Source of the DNA: an uncultured Phocaeicola sp.
GTDB lineage: Bacteria > Bacteroidota > Bacteroidia > Bacteroidales > Bacteroidaceae
Assembly (NCBI GenBank): GCA_944320845.1
Contig: CALUJA010000008.1
Location: forward strand, 1-64,000
Direction of reading: 5' to 3'
DNA length: 64,000 bases
A model generated the notes under the pieces. The model was given only the letters and a program-made list of their open reading frames with translations, was not told the origin of the DNA and did not search any database. The translations under genes were made by a program, and so were the position numbers. Below, piece by piece: positions 10,101-17,064 of this stretch. Positions within the stretch are counted from its first letter, which is position 1, and each line of letters opens with the position of its first letter.

Positions 10101-10120
10101 TGCCTGCCCGAGCGGAATGA
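7118..10120 (+). CDS. AsmA-family protein (bridge-like envelope protein)
   Basis: A 1000-residue protein with one N-terminal membrane anchor (about residues 7-31, rich in Val and Ala). A long periplasmic region of beta-strand-rich repeats follows. The pattern of many short hydrophobic strands, NxxxRVxLKRTNVTFDD-like segments and a C-terminal FxLGLNISGNLDDMKFRLGKAKYKD is that of the AsmA/TamB superfamily. Members are thought to carry phospholipids between the inner and outer membranes or to affect outer-membrane assembly. The gene lies three bases after the small winged-helix gene and ends before a hairpin at 10186-10254. The exact lipid or protein cargo cannot be read from sequence. Confidence 0.88.
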   Translation: MALRKVIKVASITLVSLLVAVAAVVAVVINFVFTSEKLTPVVLRVANQSLDAKLDMKSVELTFFSSFPRFGLKLTDGSLVSKAVRDTLWEKTDSLVSFKKCVVVVNPIAYLKDKKINLYYLGLEDATVYAYKDKSGTANWDVVAADTSAVAEVDTMRQDTVPIISEININRVRLKRTNVTFDDRETRVYASLKNANLNLRASLKKGHSRMKLQFDNENLLFWQNDQLLANRISTKLETGMDLNRSTRTLTLDDTRLTVNGIELDVKGTVRRDTVHRALDTDLSYGLHAPSLETVLRMIPESVLRKEEVKAEGEVTVAGTLKGFYGREQLPAATLKITVKDASAKYARMPYGIDHFEADFYAYVDLMRRTPSYADLKIFRFQGAHTDILADAKIQNLLDDPDITFNTKSSVDLTALAQTFPLQDGVSIEGKLDADVRLRCRLSSLKKQDLGRIRIGGKLNMEKLALRDTTKRFEFTGDASLAFVGNDFLAARMDINKIKVRAPKLSSDIAHMKATVKSTNPQDTTRIVHVECKLEVNQLKGELTDSMGVFCRKASATVRLKPQKENPEKPQIDLSMNTDTLFCRMGDMRIGMDKGGFAVTADKIRDSLWIPKGIIGFNRLTLRTPQFALPIRMRKTSVTVGNRAITLRNASMRIGRSNITASGAVHDLYASMKHHKTLRANLEITSRNLDCNQLINSLNFPQDTVQAEMETDTAGSEAPMELFVIPRNIDFELQTNLRRVTYGKMVFENVHGAVDVRNQAVHLKNLSMRGLGADMYATLVYRAKRKERGYAGFDFRLKRINIGKLVDFVPSLDTIVPMLRSFKGMVDFDAAAEAVLDSALNIRIPSLRAAVHIKGDSLVLMDGETFAEISKKLLFKNKERNVFDSISVNLTVDDGNVTVYPFVVQIDRYKAAVGGTQGLDMNFDYHISILKSPVPFKLGLNISGNLDDMKFRLGKAKYKDDVTPVAIRKVDSTRINMGRNIVRDFERVMSRTGGRMPARAE

Positions 10121-10185
10121 GACTGTCTGCCTGTCTTTGCATGCAGAATGCCTGCATGCGGACGGGATGACCGGTGTGTGAACGG

Positions 10186-10254
10186 ATTTCATGCGGTCGG
10201 AACTTTGTTTCTGTCTTGATGAAACGGGAGTTTCGACCGTATGAAATTTTTTTT
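10186..10254 (+). terminator. Terminator after the AsmA-family gene
   Basis: An arm at 10186-10204 (ATTTCATGCGGTCGGAACT) pairs, with some G-T pairs, with 10228-10246, and a run of eight or nine T follows. A second, short perfect palindrome (GCATGCAG with CTGCATGC, around 10138-10158) lies just upstream. Confidence 0.65.
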
Positions 10255-10287
10255 GATATAGGCTATGGTTTCTTGTTGAATGGATGA

Positions 10288-11271
10288 ATGAAGGGAATGA
10301 TGTGGTGTAAGGAGGCGCCGGACGCGGCATGGATGCGGATGGCAGGTGTGTATGGGCTGTTGCGGCTCAGGCAGATGCTCCGTCTGCTGCGTGAAGTCGG
10401 ATTTGTGCGGAGTCTTCTGTTGCTGCTTTTGGGGGTCGGGGCATTTTGGGTTCTGGTCAAGGCAGACAATGGATGGGTTGTCTCTGCGGTTGCAGCAGGC
10501 GGGCTGTTTTATTGTCAGAACGAGCGCAGGGACAAGCCTTTTCTTTCTTTGCATATAAGGCGCAGTGCGCTGCTTTTGAGGGTGGAATACACTTTGCTCA
10601 GTCTGCCTTTCTGGGTGGAGGAACTGTATAAAGGCCGGTTCTGGTGTGCCGGACTGATACTTGCTGCTGCCATGCTGCTGCCCGGAATAAAGGCCGTCAG
10701 GTGGAACTCCGTTGCTGTTCCGCTTCCGTTCCTGTATAAGGGAGGGTTGGAATATATCCGCATGTTTCGCCGGTATGGCCCCATTTGTCTGTTGCTGCTG
10801 CTTGCCGCCTTTGCTGGTGGACTTCACGGCAATATGCGGGTGGGAAAAGCCATGCTGATTCTTTGGGGAATCGTTCAGGCTGCGGCATATCTGTCTGTTC
10901 CGCAGCGCCAGGAACTTGTGCTGTATAGGGATTATGCGACCTTTCAAAGGCATCTTGTGCAGTCTTGCCTTTGGAATGTGACGGTTACTTCCCTGCCTTT
11001 TGTCGGCATCATGCTGTCTTTTTCCTTTGCTTGGGCAGATTTGCTTTTTTCTGTCTCTGCCATAGTTGGGGCTGCATTGCATCTGTGGATTCTGGGAATG
11101 GTTCGCTGGGTGGTTTCTTCTTCCGTGGAACTGGCGGTTTGCCTGTTGGTCGTGCTGGTTCCGTTGTTTTTTTATTCTTGTTTGGTTCCGTTTCTGCTTA
11201 TTTTTTTACTGTTGATGGGCGGAGCGGCCTGTATGATTGTCAGAAATAGATTGGTGAAGATATGGAATTGA
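10288..11271 (+). CDS. Putative ABC transporter membrane subunit
   Basis: A 327-residue, very hydrophobic protein. Membrane segments are visible near residues 35-75, 110-135, 160-185, 225-260 and 275-315. I do not recognise a named family. It overlaps the following ATPase gene by ten bases, the usual sign of a paired ABC exporter, so it is most likely the permease. The N-terminal part (MKGMMWCKEAPDAAWMRM) is the first ATG in frame, and a later start is possible. Substrate is unknown. Confidence 0.65.
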   Translation: MKGMMWCKEAPDAAWMRMAGVYGLLRLRQMLRLLREVGFVRSLLLLLLGVGAFWVLVKADNGWVVSAVAAGGLFYCQNERRDKPFLSLHIRRSALLLRVEYTLLSLPFWVEELYKGRFWCAGLILAAAMLLPGIKAVRWNSVAVPLPFLYKGGLEYIRMFRRYGPICLLLLLAAFAGGLHGNMRVGKAMLILWGIVQAAAYLSVPQRQELVLYRDYATFQRHLVQSCLWNVTVTSLPFVGIMLSFSFAWADLLFSVSAIVGAALHLWILGMVRWVVSSSVELAVCLLVVLVPLFFYSCLVPFLLIFLLLMGGAACMIVRNRLVKIWN

Positions 11272-11930
11272 TAAAGGTTAGCGGTTTGTCGAAGCGTTAT
11301 GGAAAGCTGACAGTGCTGGACCATCTGTCCGTTTCCTATGAGTCGGGCCGGATTTACGGCCTGGCGGGTGAGAACGGAGCCGGCAAGACAACGCTTTTTG
11401 ACTGTATCATGGGAATTTCCCCTTGTGAAGGAAGCATACAGAAAAAGGCCGGTCTGCGGATTGGATACTTGCTCGCTGAAAATTACTTCTATACTTTGGT
11501 GACAGGGCGGGAATATATCGAGTTTTGCATGAAGGCCAAAGGAAAACATGTTGAGCGGAAAAGGATTGAAAACCTGAACGAGATGTTTCAGCTTCCTCTG
11601 CACAGATACGCGTCGGAATATTCTACCGGCATGAAGAAGAAGCTGGCCCTGATGGCTCTGCTGTTGCAGGACAATGATTTCTATATACTCGACGAGCCTT
11701 TCAATGGGGTGGATTTGTTTGGATGCATCCGTCTGAAGAAGATTATCCGGACTTTGCAGGAGAGTGACAGGACGGTGCTGCTGTCTTCTCATCAGATAAC
11801 GGTTTTGCATGAGCTGTGCGACTGCATAGACTATTTGGACAATCATGTCATTGCCAGAAGATATACGCATGAGTCTGTGGAAGAAATCGAGAAGGAAATT
11901 CTTGCAGAAGCTTGCGGTGCTTCCCGGTGA
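11262..11930 (+). CDS. ABC transporter ATP-binding protein
   Basis: A 222-residue ATPase that powers the membrane protein encoded just upstream (ten-base overlap). Walker A is GENGAGKT at 36-43, and the Walker B region is FYILDEPFNGVD. The H-loop is SSHQ, in LLSSHQITVLHE. The ABC signature reads STGMKKKLAL in place of LSGGQ, a variant also seen in CcmA/NatA-like exporters. The short length and single domain fit exporters of the ABC-2 class. Nothing nearby identifies the substrate. The next gene, flavodoxin, begins 189 bases later, so the operon probably ends here. Confidence 0.88.
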   Translation: MELIKVSGLSKRYGKLTVLDHLSVSYESGRIYGLAGENGAGKTTLFDCIMGISPCEGSIQKKAGLRIGYLLAENYFYTLVTGREYIEFCMKAKGKHVERKRIENLNEMFQLPLHRYASEYSTGMKKKLALMALLLQDNDFYILDEPFNGVDLFGCIRLKKIIRTLQESDRTVLLSSHQITVLHELCDCIDYLDNHVIARRYTHESVEEIEKEILAEACGASR

Positions 11931-12040
11931 GGCTTCCGTCAGGGATGTCTTGCCAGAGGAGCGTGACTTCCAGCTGCATATCCGTGTCGTGACCGGCATT
12001 TGAAGAAAGGAAAGGGAGAGTTCCAATGGAGATTGGCCCG

Positions 12041-12058
12041 TAAAAATCCCTATTTTTA
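12041..12058 (+). repeat. Small hairpin upstream of the flavodoxin gene
   Basis: TAAAAAT (12041-12047) and ATTTTTA (12052-12058) form a seven-bp stem around CCCT. It lies in the 189-base gap between the ABC ATPase and flavodoxin and may act as a weak terminator or a regulatory stem. No clear T-run follows. Confidence 0.3.
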
Positions 12059-12119
12059 GGTATTTCAAATTTCCCGGGCAAGCCTTTACTTTGTCTTGTC
12101 AAATCAAAAAGGAATAATA

Positions 12120-12629
12120 ATGAAGAAGATTGGAATTTTTTATGGTTCTACAACGGGCACGACCGAATCGGTGGCCCGTCTGATAGCGGAGAAGTTAGGG
12201 GTAAACGCCTCGTCGGATGTGCATGATGTAAGTAAGATGACGGCCGAACTGGCAGGAAGCTATGAGGTCTTGATTTTGGGAACCTCGACCTGGGGCGACG
12301 GTGAATTGCAGGACGACTGGTATGACGGAATCAAAATATTGAAAAGCATGAATCTTTCAGACAAGATTGTCGCATTGTTTGGTTGCGGAGACTCGGAATC
12401 CTACTCCGATACATTCTGCAATGGGATGGGAATCATTTACGAAGATTTGAAAGAGAGCGGATGCCGCTTTGTGGGAGCGGTACCGGATGCCGGTTATACC
12501 TACAGTTCCTCTGTGGCTGTCGTGGATGGAAAGTTTGTCGGTCTGGCAGTCGATGACATGAACGAAGGTGACAAGACCGACGGGCGTGTGACGGAATGGA
12601 CCGATATGCTGAAAGCAGACTTGTCTTGA
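12120..12629 (+). CDS. fldA: Flavodoxin
   Basis: FMN-binding electron carrier of 169 residues, the long-chain flavodoxin size. The phosphate-binding loop GSTTGTTESVA is at residues 9-19. LGTSTWGDGELQDDW carries the Trp loop that stacks on FMN, and GCGDSESYSDTFCNG carries the Tyr loop. It can replace ferredoxin in low-potential reactions, which suits the ferredoxin-linked enzymes later in the window. I choose ATG 12120, as it begins the first beta strand (MKKIGIFYG). The DUF2023 gene follows after 30 bases, a pairing seen in other anaerobes. Confidence 0.96.
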   Translation: MKKIGIFYGSTTGTTESVARLIAEKLGVNASSDVHDVSKMTAELAGSYEVLILGTSTWGDGELQDDWYDGIKILKSMNLSDKIVALFGCGDSESYSDTFCNGMGIIYEDLKESGCRFVGAVPDAGYTYSSSVAVVDGKFVGLAVDDMNEGDKTDGRVTEWTDMLKADLS

Positions 12630-12659
12630 CAATACAATAATATAATAAAAGAAAGCCTT

Positions 12660-13028
12660 ATGACCTCTTCGAATATACATCCCTCTGAGTTGAAAGTTTT
12701 CTTGAACCATGTTTATGAGTTCAAGAAAGGAGTCCGCCAAATGGTGCTGTATACGGCAAACAAGCGGTATGAAGATTTTGCCGTCAAGCGCTTGAAAAGT
12801 CAGCGTATCAAATTTGTCATTCAGCCGGTAGATGACGAACGGATTAATCTGTTCTTCGGCAAGGCGGAATGTATTGAAGCAATCCGGCTGATGGTTACTC
12901 GTCCGCTGAACAAGCTTACTCCCGAAGAGGATTTCATACTGGGAGCCATGTTGGGATATGATATATGTGCCCAGTGCAAGCGTTATTGCGATCGTAAGGC
13001 CCGTAGAAATGGTTTGATGAAAAGTTGA
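12660..13028 (+). CDS. DUF2023 family protein, flavodoxin-associated
   Basis: A 122-residue soluble protein, basic overall. It has the DUF2023 core ([16 protein letters not shown], then a two-strand region [16 protein letters not shown]) and a C-terminal [11 protein letters not shown] cluster. The three close cysteines could bind a metal, but this is inference. It directly follows flavodoxin, and DUF2023 genes are commonly found there, so a role in flavodoxin function or redox control is likely though unproven. The DUF454 gene begins 47 bases after its stop. Confidence 0.85.
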   Translation: MTSSNIHPSELKVFLNHVYEFKKGVRQMVLYTANKRYEDFAVKRLKSQRIKFVIQPVDDERINLFFGKAECIEAIRLMVTRPLNKLTPEEDFILGAMLGYDICAQCKRYCDRKARRNGLMKS

Positions 13029-13063
13029 TTCGTGAGGAATCTCTCTTTTTTGATTTCATTGTA

Positions 13064-13071
13064 TATATTTG
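13064..13071 (+). promoter_or_regulatory. Possible -7 element just before the DUF454 gene
   Basis: TATATTTG lies only five bases before the DUF454 ATG. If used, transcription would start at or just inside the start codon. No -33 TTTG is at the right distance, so the gene may instead be read from the flavodoxin promoter. Confidence 0.3.
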
Positions 13072-13075
13072 CACA

Positions 13076-13435
13076 ATGAAATTGATTTATCTGTTAATAG
13101 GCTCTCTTTCTTTAGTGTTGGGCATTATAGGCATATTCGTGCCTGTTTTGCCCACCACTCCTTTTTTGTTGCTTGCTGCCGCCTTGTTTTTCCGCAGCTC
13201 TTCCTCCGCGTATGATTGGCTGCTCAGCCACAGATATCTGGGTGCTTATATCCGCAGCTTCAGGGAAGACAGAGCGATTCCTCTGCGGGCGAAGGTCATT
13301 GCCCTTTCATTGTTGTGGCTGACAGCGTTTCATTGCATTGCTTTTGTCTTTGATTCGTGGTGGCTGCGCGGACTGATGCTCGCCGTAGCCATAGGGGTTA
13401 CGGTTTATCTCGTTTCTTTCAAGACAAGACGCTGA
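13076..13435 (+). CDS. DUF454 (YbaN-like) inner-membrane protein
   Basis: A 119-residue membrane protein with an N-terminal hairpin of two helices (LIGSLSLVLGIIGIFVPVLPTTPFLLLAAALFF). Next comes a short loop (SSSAYDWLLSHRYLGAYIRSF) and one or two C-terminal helices. The PVLPTTPFLLLAAALFF segment and the WLLxHRYLG motif are typical of DUF454/YbaN. Its function is not established. I start at ATG 13076; an upstream TTG overlaps the DUF2023 stop. It ends ten bases before the converging pdxY-type gene, with no clear terminator between them. Confidence 0.88.
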   Translation: MKLIYLLIGSLSLVLGIIGIFVPVLPTTPFLLLAAALFFRSSSSAYDWLLSHRYLGAYIRSFREDRAIPLRAKVIALSLLWLTAFHCIAFVFDSWWLRGLMLAVAIGVTVYLVSFKTRR

Positions 13436-13445
13436 AGCTTCACGG

Positions 13446-14438
13446 TTATTCCACCAGTTCATAGCTGCTTATCTGGATGGGCATGTCCAGATTGTGTATG
13501 ACCTTTTCCAGCATGATTCCTTCCAGATTGTTGTATTCGTAGCCGAATGTGGCGCGTATGCCTTGCAGGATGAACTGCGTGGCGCGGTCTAATGCAATGG
13601 GTAAGCTGTCTCCTTGCATCAGTGAGCCCGTGATGACGCTTGTAAATGTATCGCCCGTGCCCGGATAGTGGGCAGGCAAGTAAGGGCAGGTCACTTTCCA
13701 ATAGCGGTTGCCTAAGCGGTTATAGGCATAGACCGATGTCATGTGGGGGTTGTCTGCTACGGGAACACTGGTTACGATGACGATTCCCGGGCCTTTTTGT
13801 GAGAGCGCTTTCAAGGCCGGCTTCAGCTCTTCGTCTGTTACGACAGGCTGGTAAGGCTGTTCCAACAGCAGAAACATTTCCGTCAGATTGGGGGTAATGA
13901 TGTCGGCATGGCAGATAAGAGTCCGCATCTCGATGACCATCTTTTCGGATATACCTTTATATAAAGAGCCGTTGTCGCCTAAAACGGGGTCGACAACGAC
14001 GAGATCCGTCGGTCGTCTGAACTTGCGAATGAAATCTTTCACAATCAGCGCTTGATAGGGTGAGCCCAGATAGCCCGTATAGAAGGTGTCAAAACGGATG
14101 TTCAGCCTTTCCCAGTTTTCGATGATATGCTTCATCTCGTCGGTCAGGTCGAGAAAAGAATAAGTGGGATACTGGGTATGTGTGGACAAGACCGCGGTGG
14201 GCAGCGGACAGACCTGGAATCCCATGGAAGAAAGGATAGGGATGACAGCCATCAGCGATACGCGTCCCACTCCGGAAAGGTCATGCACAGCCACGATTTT
14301 CTTAGTCTGATTCTGAAACAAGACATTGGGCTTGTGGGTTTCTCCCGTCTTTTTGTGTCTGCTCTTCTGTGCCTGTTCCCATGCCGCCTTGCGGGCCTGG
14401 TAGGCTTCATATTGTTTTTCTATATAATTGTCTGCCAT
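13446..14438 (-). CDS. pdxY: Pyridoxal/pyridoxamine kinase (PdxY-like)
   Basis: Ribokinase-fold kinase of 330 residues that phosphorylates a B6 vitamer to its 5'-phosphate. The anion-hole motif GTGDTF is at 260-265, with catalytic Asp263. The N-terminal core begins AVHDLSGVGRVSL, followed by a strand and helix with PTAVLSTHTQYPTYSF, as in pyridoxal kinases. The substrate-side VDPVLGDNGSLY is also typical. I take ATG 14438 (MADNYIEK), because TACATTTG (14464-14471, minus strand) just upstream is a good -7 element. About 40 residues before the core are extra and charged, rather long for the family. It is convergent with DUF454. Confidence 0.9.
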   Translation of the reverse strand: MADNYIEKQYEAYQARKAAWEQAQKSRHKKTGETHKPNVLFQNQTKKIVAVHDLSGVGRVSLMAVIPILSSMGFQVCPLPTAVLSTHTQYPTYSFLDLTDEMKHIIENWERLNIRFDTFYTGYLGSPYQALIVKDFIRKFRRPTDLVVVDPVLGDNGSLYKGISEKMVIEMRTLICHADIITPNLTEMFLLLEQPYQPVVTDEELKPALKALSQKGPGIVIVTSVPVADNPHMTSVYAYNRLGNRYWKVTCPYLPAHYPGTGDTFTSVITGSLMQGDSLPIALDRATQFILQGIRATFGYEYNNLEGIMLEKVIHNLDMPIQISSYELVE

Positions 14439-14463
14439 AAGAACGGTTTCATTAGGACTTCCG

Positions 14464-14471
14464 CAAATGTA
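14464..14471 (-). promoter_or_regulatory. -7 promoter element for the pyridoxal kinase gene
   Basis: TACATTTG on the minus strand matches TAnnTTTG exactly, about 25 bases before the chosen start. The -33 region is not conserved. Confidence 0.45.
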
Positions 14472-14630
14472 CAAAAAATATTCATATTGTTTGGACTTCT
14501 GTATCGGTTTGTTGCCTTGCGGCGCTGATATGTTTTTCATGTTGCCAGACAAAAATATCATCGGGATGAAACTTTTGTCTTTTGCCGACAAGAAAATGGA
14601 ATCAAAGGATGGAATTCACGGATTTCTCGC

Positions 14631-14638
14631 TATATTTG
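14631..14638 (+). promoter_or_regulatory. -7 promoter element for the peptide transporter gene
   Basis: TATATTTG matches the consensus exactly and lies about 45 bases before the ATG at 14683. No -33 TTTG is seen at the usual distance. Confidence 0.5.
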
Positions 14639-14682
14639 CACCTAATAACACTATAATACTAACTTAAAATCTTCATTAACTT

Positions 14683-16197
14683 ATGTTCAACAAACATCCA
14701 AAAGGATTGGTGGCAGCATCTCTGGCTAATTTGGGGGAACGTTTTGGGTTTTATACCATGATGGCGATACTGGTGCTTTTCCTGCAAGCAAAGTTTGCTT
14801 TGAGTCCGAAAGAGGCCGGACTGATTTATTCTACTTTTTATTTCTCTATTTACATCTTGGCGTTAGTGGGAGGAATCATCGCTGACCGGACGCATAATTA
14901 CAAGACAACCATTCTTGCCGGTATTGTGCTGATGGCAGTGGGATACGTTATACTGGCAATTCCTTCGGAAGCAACGGCGGCAAACAAGGTTATGCTCCTG
15001 ACGGTCACTTGTGCGGCCTTGTTTATCATCGCCTTTGGCAACGGTCTGTTTAAAGGAAACCTCCAGGCTCTGGTAGGGCAGATGTATGACAATCCGCAAT
15101 ATGCCAGTATGAGAGACTCGGGTTTCTCCTTATTCTATATGTTTATTAATATAGGTGCCATCTTTGCTCCTCCTGCCGCGGTGGGTGTTCGCAACTGGTG
15201 GCTGGCTCATAATGGCTTTGCTTATAACGCCGATTTGCCTGCCTTGTGCCACGGTTATCTGGACGGAACATTGCAGCCGCAGGCGGCAGAAACATTCCGT
15301 ACCCTGGCATCTCAGGTAAGTGGACAGACTGTAACGGATTTTGACTCGTTTGCCCATGCATATATGAATGTGTTTTCTACGGGTTTCCACTATGCGTTTG
15401 CGGTGGCTATCATAGCCATGTTGATTTCGTTGACCATCTACGTGGTCAACAAACGCCGCTTCCCGGATCCTTCATTAAAGGAAACGTCGGTCAAGGGCGG
15501 AGCTGCTGCCGTGGAGATGAGTCCGCAGGAAGTGAAGCAGCGCATTCTGGCTCTGTTTGCCGTGTTCGGAGTCGTAATTTTCTTCTGGTTCTCATTCCAT
15601 CAGAATGGGCTTACGCTGACTCTTTTCGCAAAGGAATATACGGAACTCAGTCTGTTTGGCATGCCGATAACCGCCGAACTTTTCCAGTCATTGAATCCAT
15701 TCTTCGTAGTGTTCCTTACTCCGGTGGTGATGGCCGTGTTTGCCCGCCAGCGTGCTCGGGGAAAAGAGCCTTCTACTCCTAAGAAGATAGCTATCGGTAT
15801 GGGTATTGCGGCTACCGGATTTGTTATCATGGCCTTAGGCTCTTATTTTGGCAATCTGCCGCTTCATGCAGACATCGTGGCTGCCGGCACATCTCCGGTC
15901 AAAGTCACTCCGCTGCTGCTTATGGCTACCTATCTGGTGCTGACTATCGCCGAACTTTATATTTCTCCGCTTGGCATTTCGTTTGTGTCGAAGGTTGCTC
16001 CCTCGAAATACCAGGGCATCATGCAGGGAGGATGGTTAGGCGCTACGGCTGTAGGAAACCAGTTGCTGTTTATCGGAGCCGTATTGTATGAATCAATTCC
16101 TATATGGATGACATGGACTGTATTTGTCATCGCATGCTGTATCTCCATGTTCACCATGCTCTTTATGCTGAAATGGCTGGAGCGGGTGGCTAAATAA
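14683..16197 (+). CDS. POT/PTR2 family proton-coupled peptide transporter
   Basis: Inner-membrane symporter of 504 residues that imports di- and tripeptides with protons. The N-terminal NLGERFGFYTMMAIL holds the ExxER-like region of the family. The PTR2 signature appears as SLFYMFINIGAIFAPP, and GGIIADR closes the second helix pair. About 12-14 membrane helices are expected. The extra soluble loop near residues 170-225 (YLDGTLQPQAAETF) is common in bacterial POT proteins. The gene is a single unit with its own -7 element at 14631. A weak hairpin follows near 16210-16245. Confidence 0.93.
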   Translation: MFNKHPKGLVAASLANLGERFGFYTMMAILVLFLQAKFALSPKEAGLIYSTFYFSIYILALVGGIIADRTHNYKTTILAGIVLMAVGYVILAIPSEATAANKVMLLTVTCAALFIIAFGNGLFKGNLQALVGQMYDNPQYASMRDSGFSLFYMFINIGAIFAPPAAVGVRNWWLAHNGFAYNADLPALCHGYLDGTLQPQAAETFRTLASQVSGQTVTDFDSFAHAYMNVFSTGFHYAFAVAIIAMLISLTIYVVNKRRFPDPSLKETSVKGGAAAVEMSPQEVKQRILALFAVFGVVIFFWFSFHQNGLTLTLFAKEYTELSLFGMPITAELFQSLNPFFVVFLTPVVMAVFARQRARGKEPSTPKKIAIGMGIAATGFVIMALGSYFGNLPLHADIVAAGTSPVKVTPLLLMATYLVLTIAELYISPLGISFVSKVAPSKYQGIMQGGWLGATAVGNQLLFIGAVLYESIPIWMTWTVFVIACCISMFTMLFMLKWLERVAK

Positions 16198-16395
16198 AAC
16201 CAGAAGTTCCGCGACAAAAGATTTTTCGTCTTGTCGCAGCCCCTTTTCATGTCAGGCGTGAATCATGCAGGTTCAATCTTTCAAGAAGAAAGAAGTGTGA
16301 TCTGCGTGATTCATGTCTGATTTTCTGTTTTGTAACATATTTATAATGGATTGTTAGGCTTTTGCGGTTTTTATTGAAAATATTGTTGTAAAAAA

Positions 16396-16426
16396 TTTCT
16401 GTTCTTCTTCGAATTTGTTATATTTG
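16396..16426 (+). promoter_or_regulatory. Promoter of the V-type ATPase operon
   Basis: TTTC at 16396-16399, a 19-base spacer, then TATATTTG at 16419-16426. The expected start point is about 30 bases before the first ATG of the operon. Confidence 0.65.
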
Positions 16427-16464
16427 AGCCACGGTAAGAAATCTATTAAAATCATATAAATATC

Positions 16465-17055
16465 ATGGAAAATAAAATTCAGGAGCTTACTGACAAAATT
16501 TATCGGGAGGGCGTAGAAAAAGGAAACGAAGAAGCCCAACGCCTTGTCGGTGAAGCTCAAAAAGAATCTCAGAAACTGATAGAAGAAGCCCGGAGGGAGG
16601 CAGAAGCAATCATTGCCGAAGCGCGGAAATCAGCCAAAGAGTTGGAAGAGAATACGAAATCAGAATTGAAACTGTTTGCGGGTCAGGCTGTAAATGCATT
16701 AAAGACAGAGGTCGTTAATTTGTTGACAGACCAGACCATTTCGGAAGAGGTTAAGGATTTTGTCGCAGACAAGGAATATTTTAATAAATTCATGGTTTCT
16801 TTGGCCAAGCAGTGGTCTGCCGATGAGCCGGTTGTCATTTCTGTTAAAGATGCAGAGACACTGAAAAAATATCTGTCTTCTCATGTGAAGGGCTTGTTGG
16901 ATAAGGGCGTGAGAATTGAAACGGTAAACGGAATGAAAGCCCTTTTCTCCATATCTCCGGCCGACGGAGCTTATAAAGTGAATTTTGGAGAAGAAGAATT
17001 TGAAAATTATTTCAAGGATTTCCTTCGCCCCCAACTGGTGGAAATGTTGTTTTGA
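16465..17055 (+). CDS. ntpE: V-type ATPase subunit E (peripheral stalk)
   Basis: A 196-residue stalk subunit that links the catalytic head to membrane subunit I. Residues 1-75 form one long charged helix with heptad-like Ala/Glu/Lys/Arg (EAQKESQKLIEEARREAEA). A globular C-terminal domain (KGVRIETVNGMKALFSISP, then the final YFKDFLRPQLVEMLF) follows, as in subunit E. It opens the seven-gene operon, and the DUF2764 gene starts nine bases after it. No subunit G gene, the usual stalk partner, is visible in the operon. Confidence 0.9.
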   Translation: MENKIQELTDKIYREGVEKGNEEAQRLVGEAQKESQKLIEEARREAEAIIAEARKSAKELEENTKSELKLFAGQAVNALKTEVVNLLTDQTISEEVKDFVADKEYFNKFMVSLAKQWSADEPVVISVKDAETLKKYLSSHVKGLLDKGVRIETVNGMKALFSISPADGAYKVNFGEEEFENYFKDFLRPQLVEMLF

Positions 17056-17064
17056 CCCAAAGCT

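Noticed and set aside
10138..10158. GCATGCAG/CTGCATGC palindrome considered as an operator
   Set aside because: It lies inside the region downstream of the AsmA gene, before the terminator, and has no promoter next to it.
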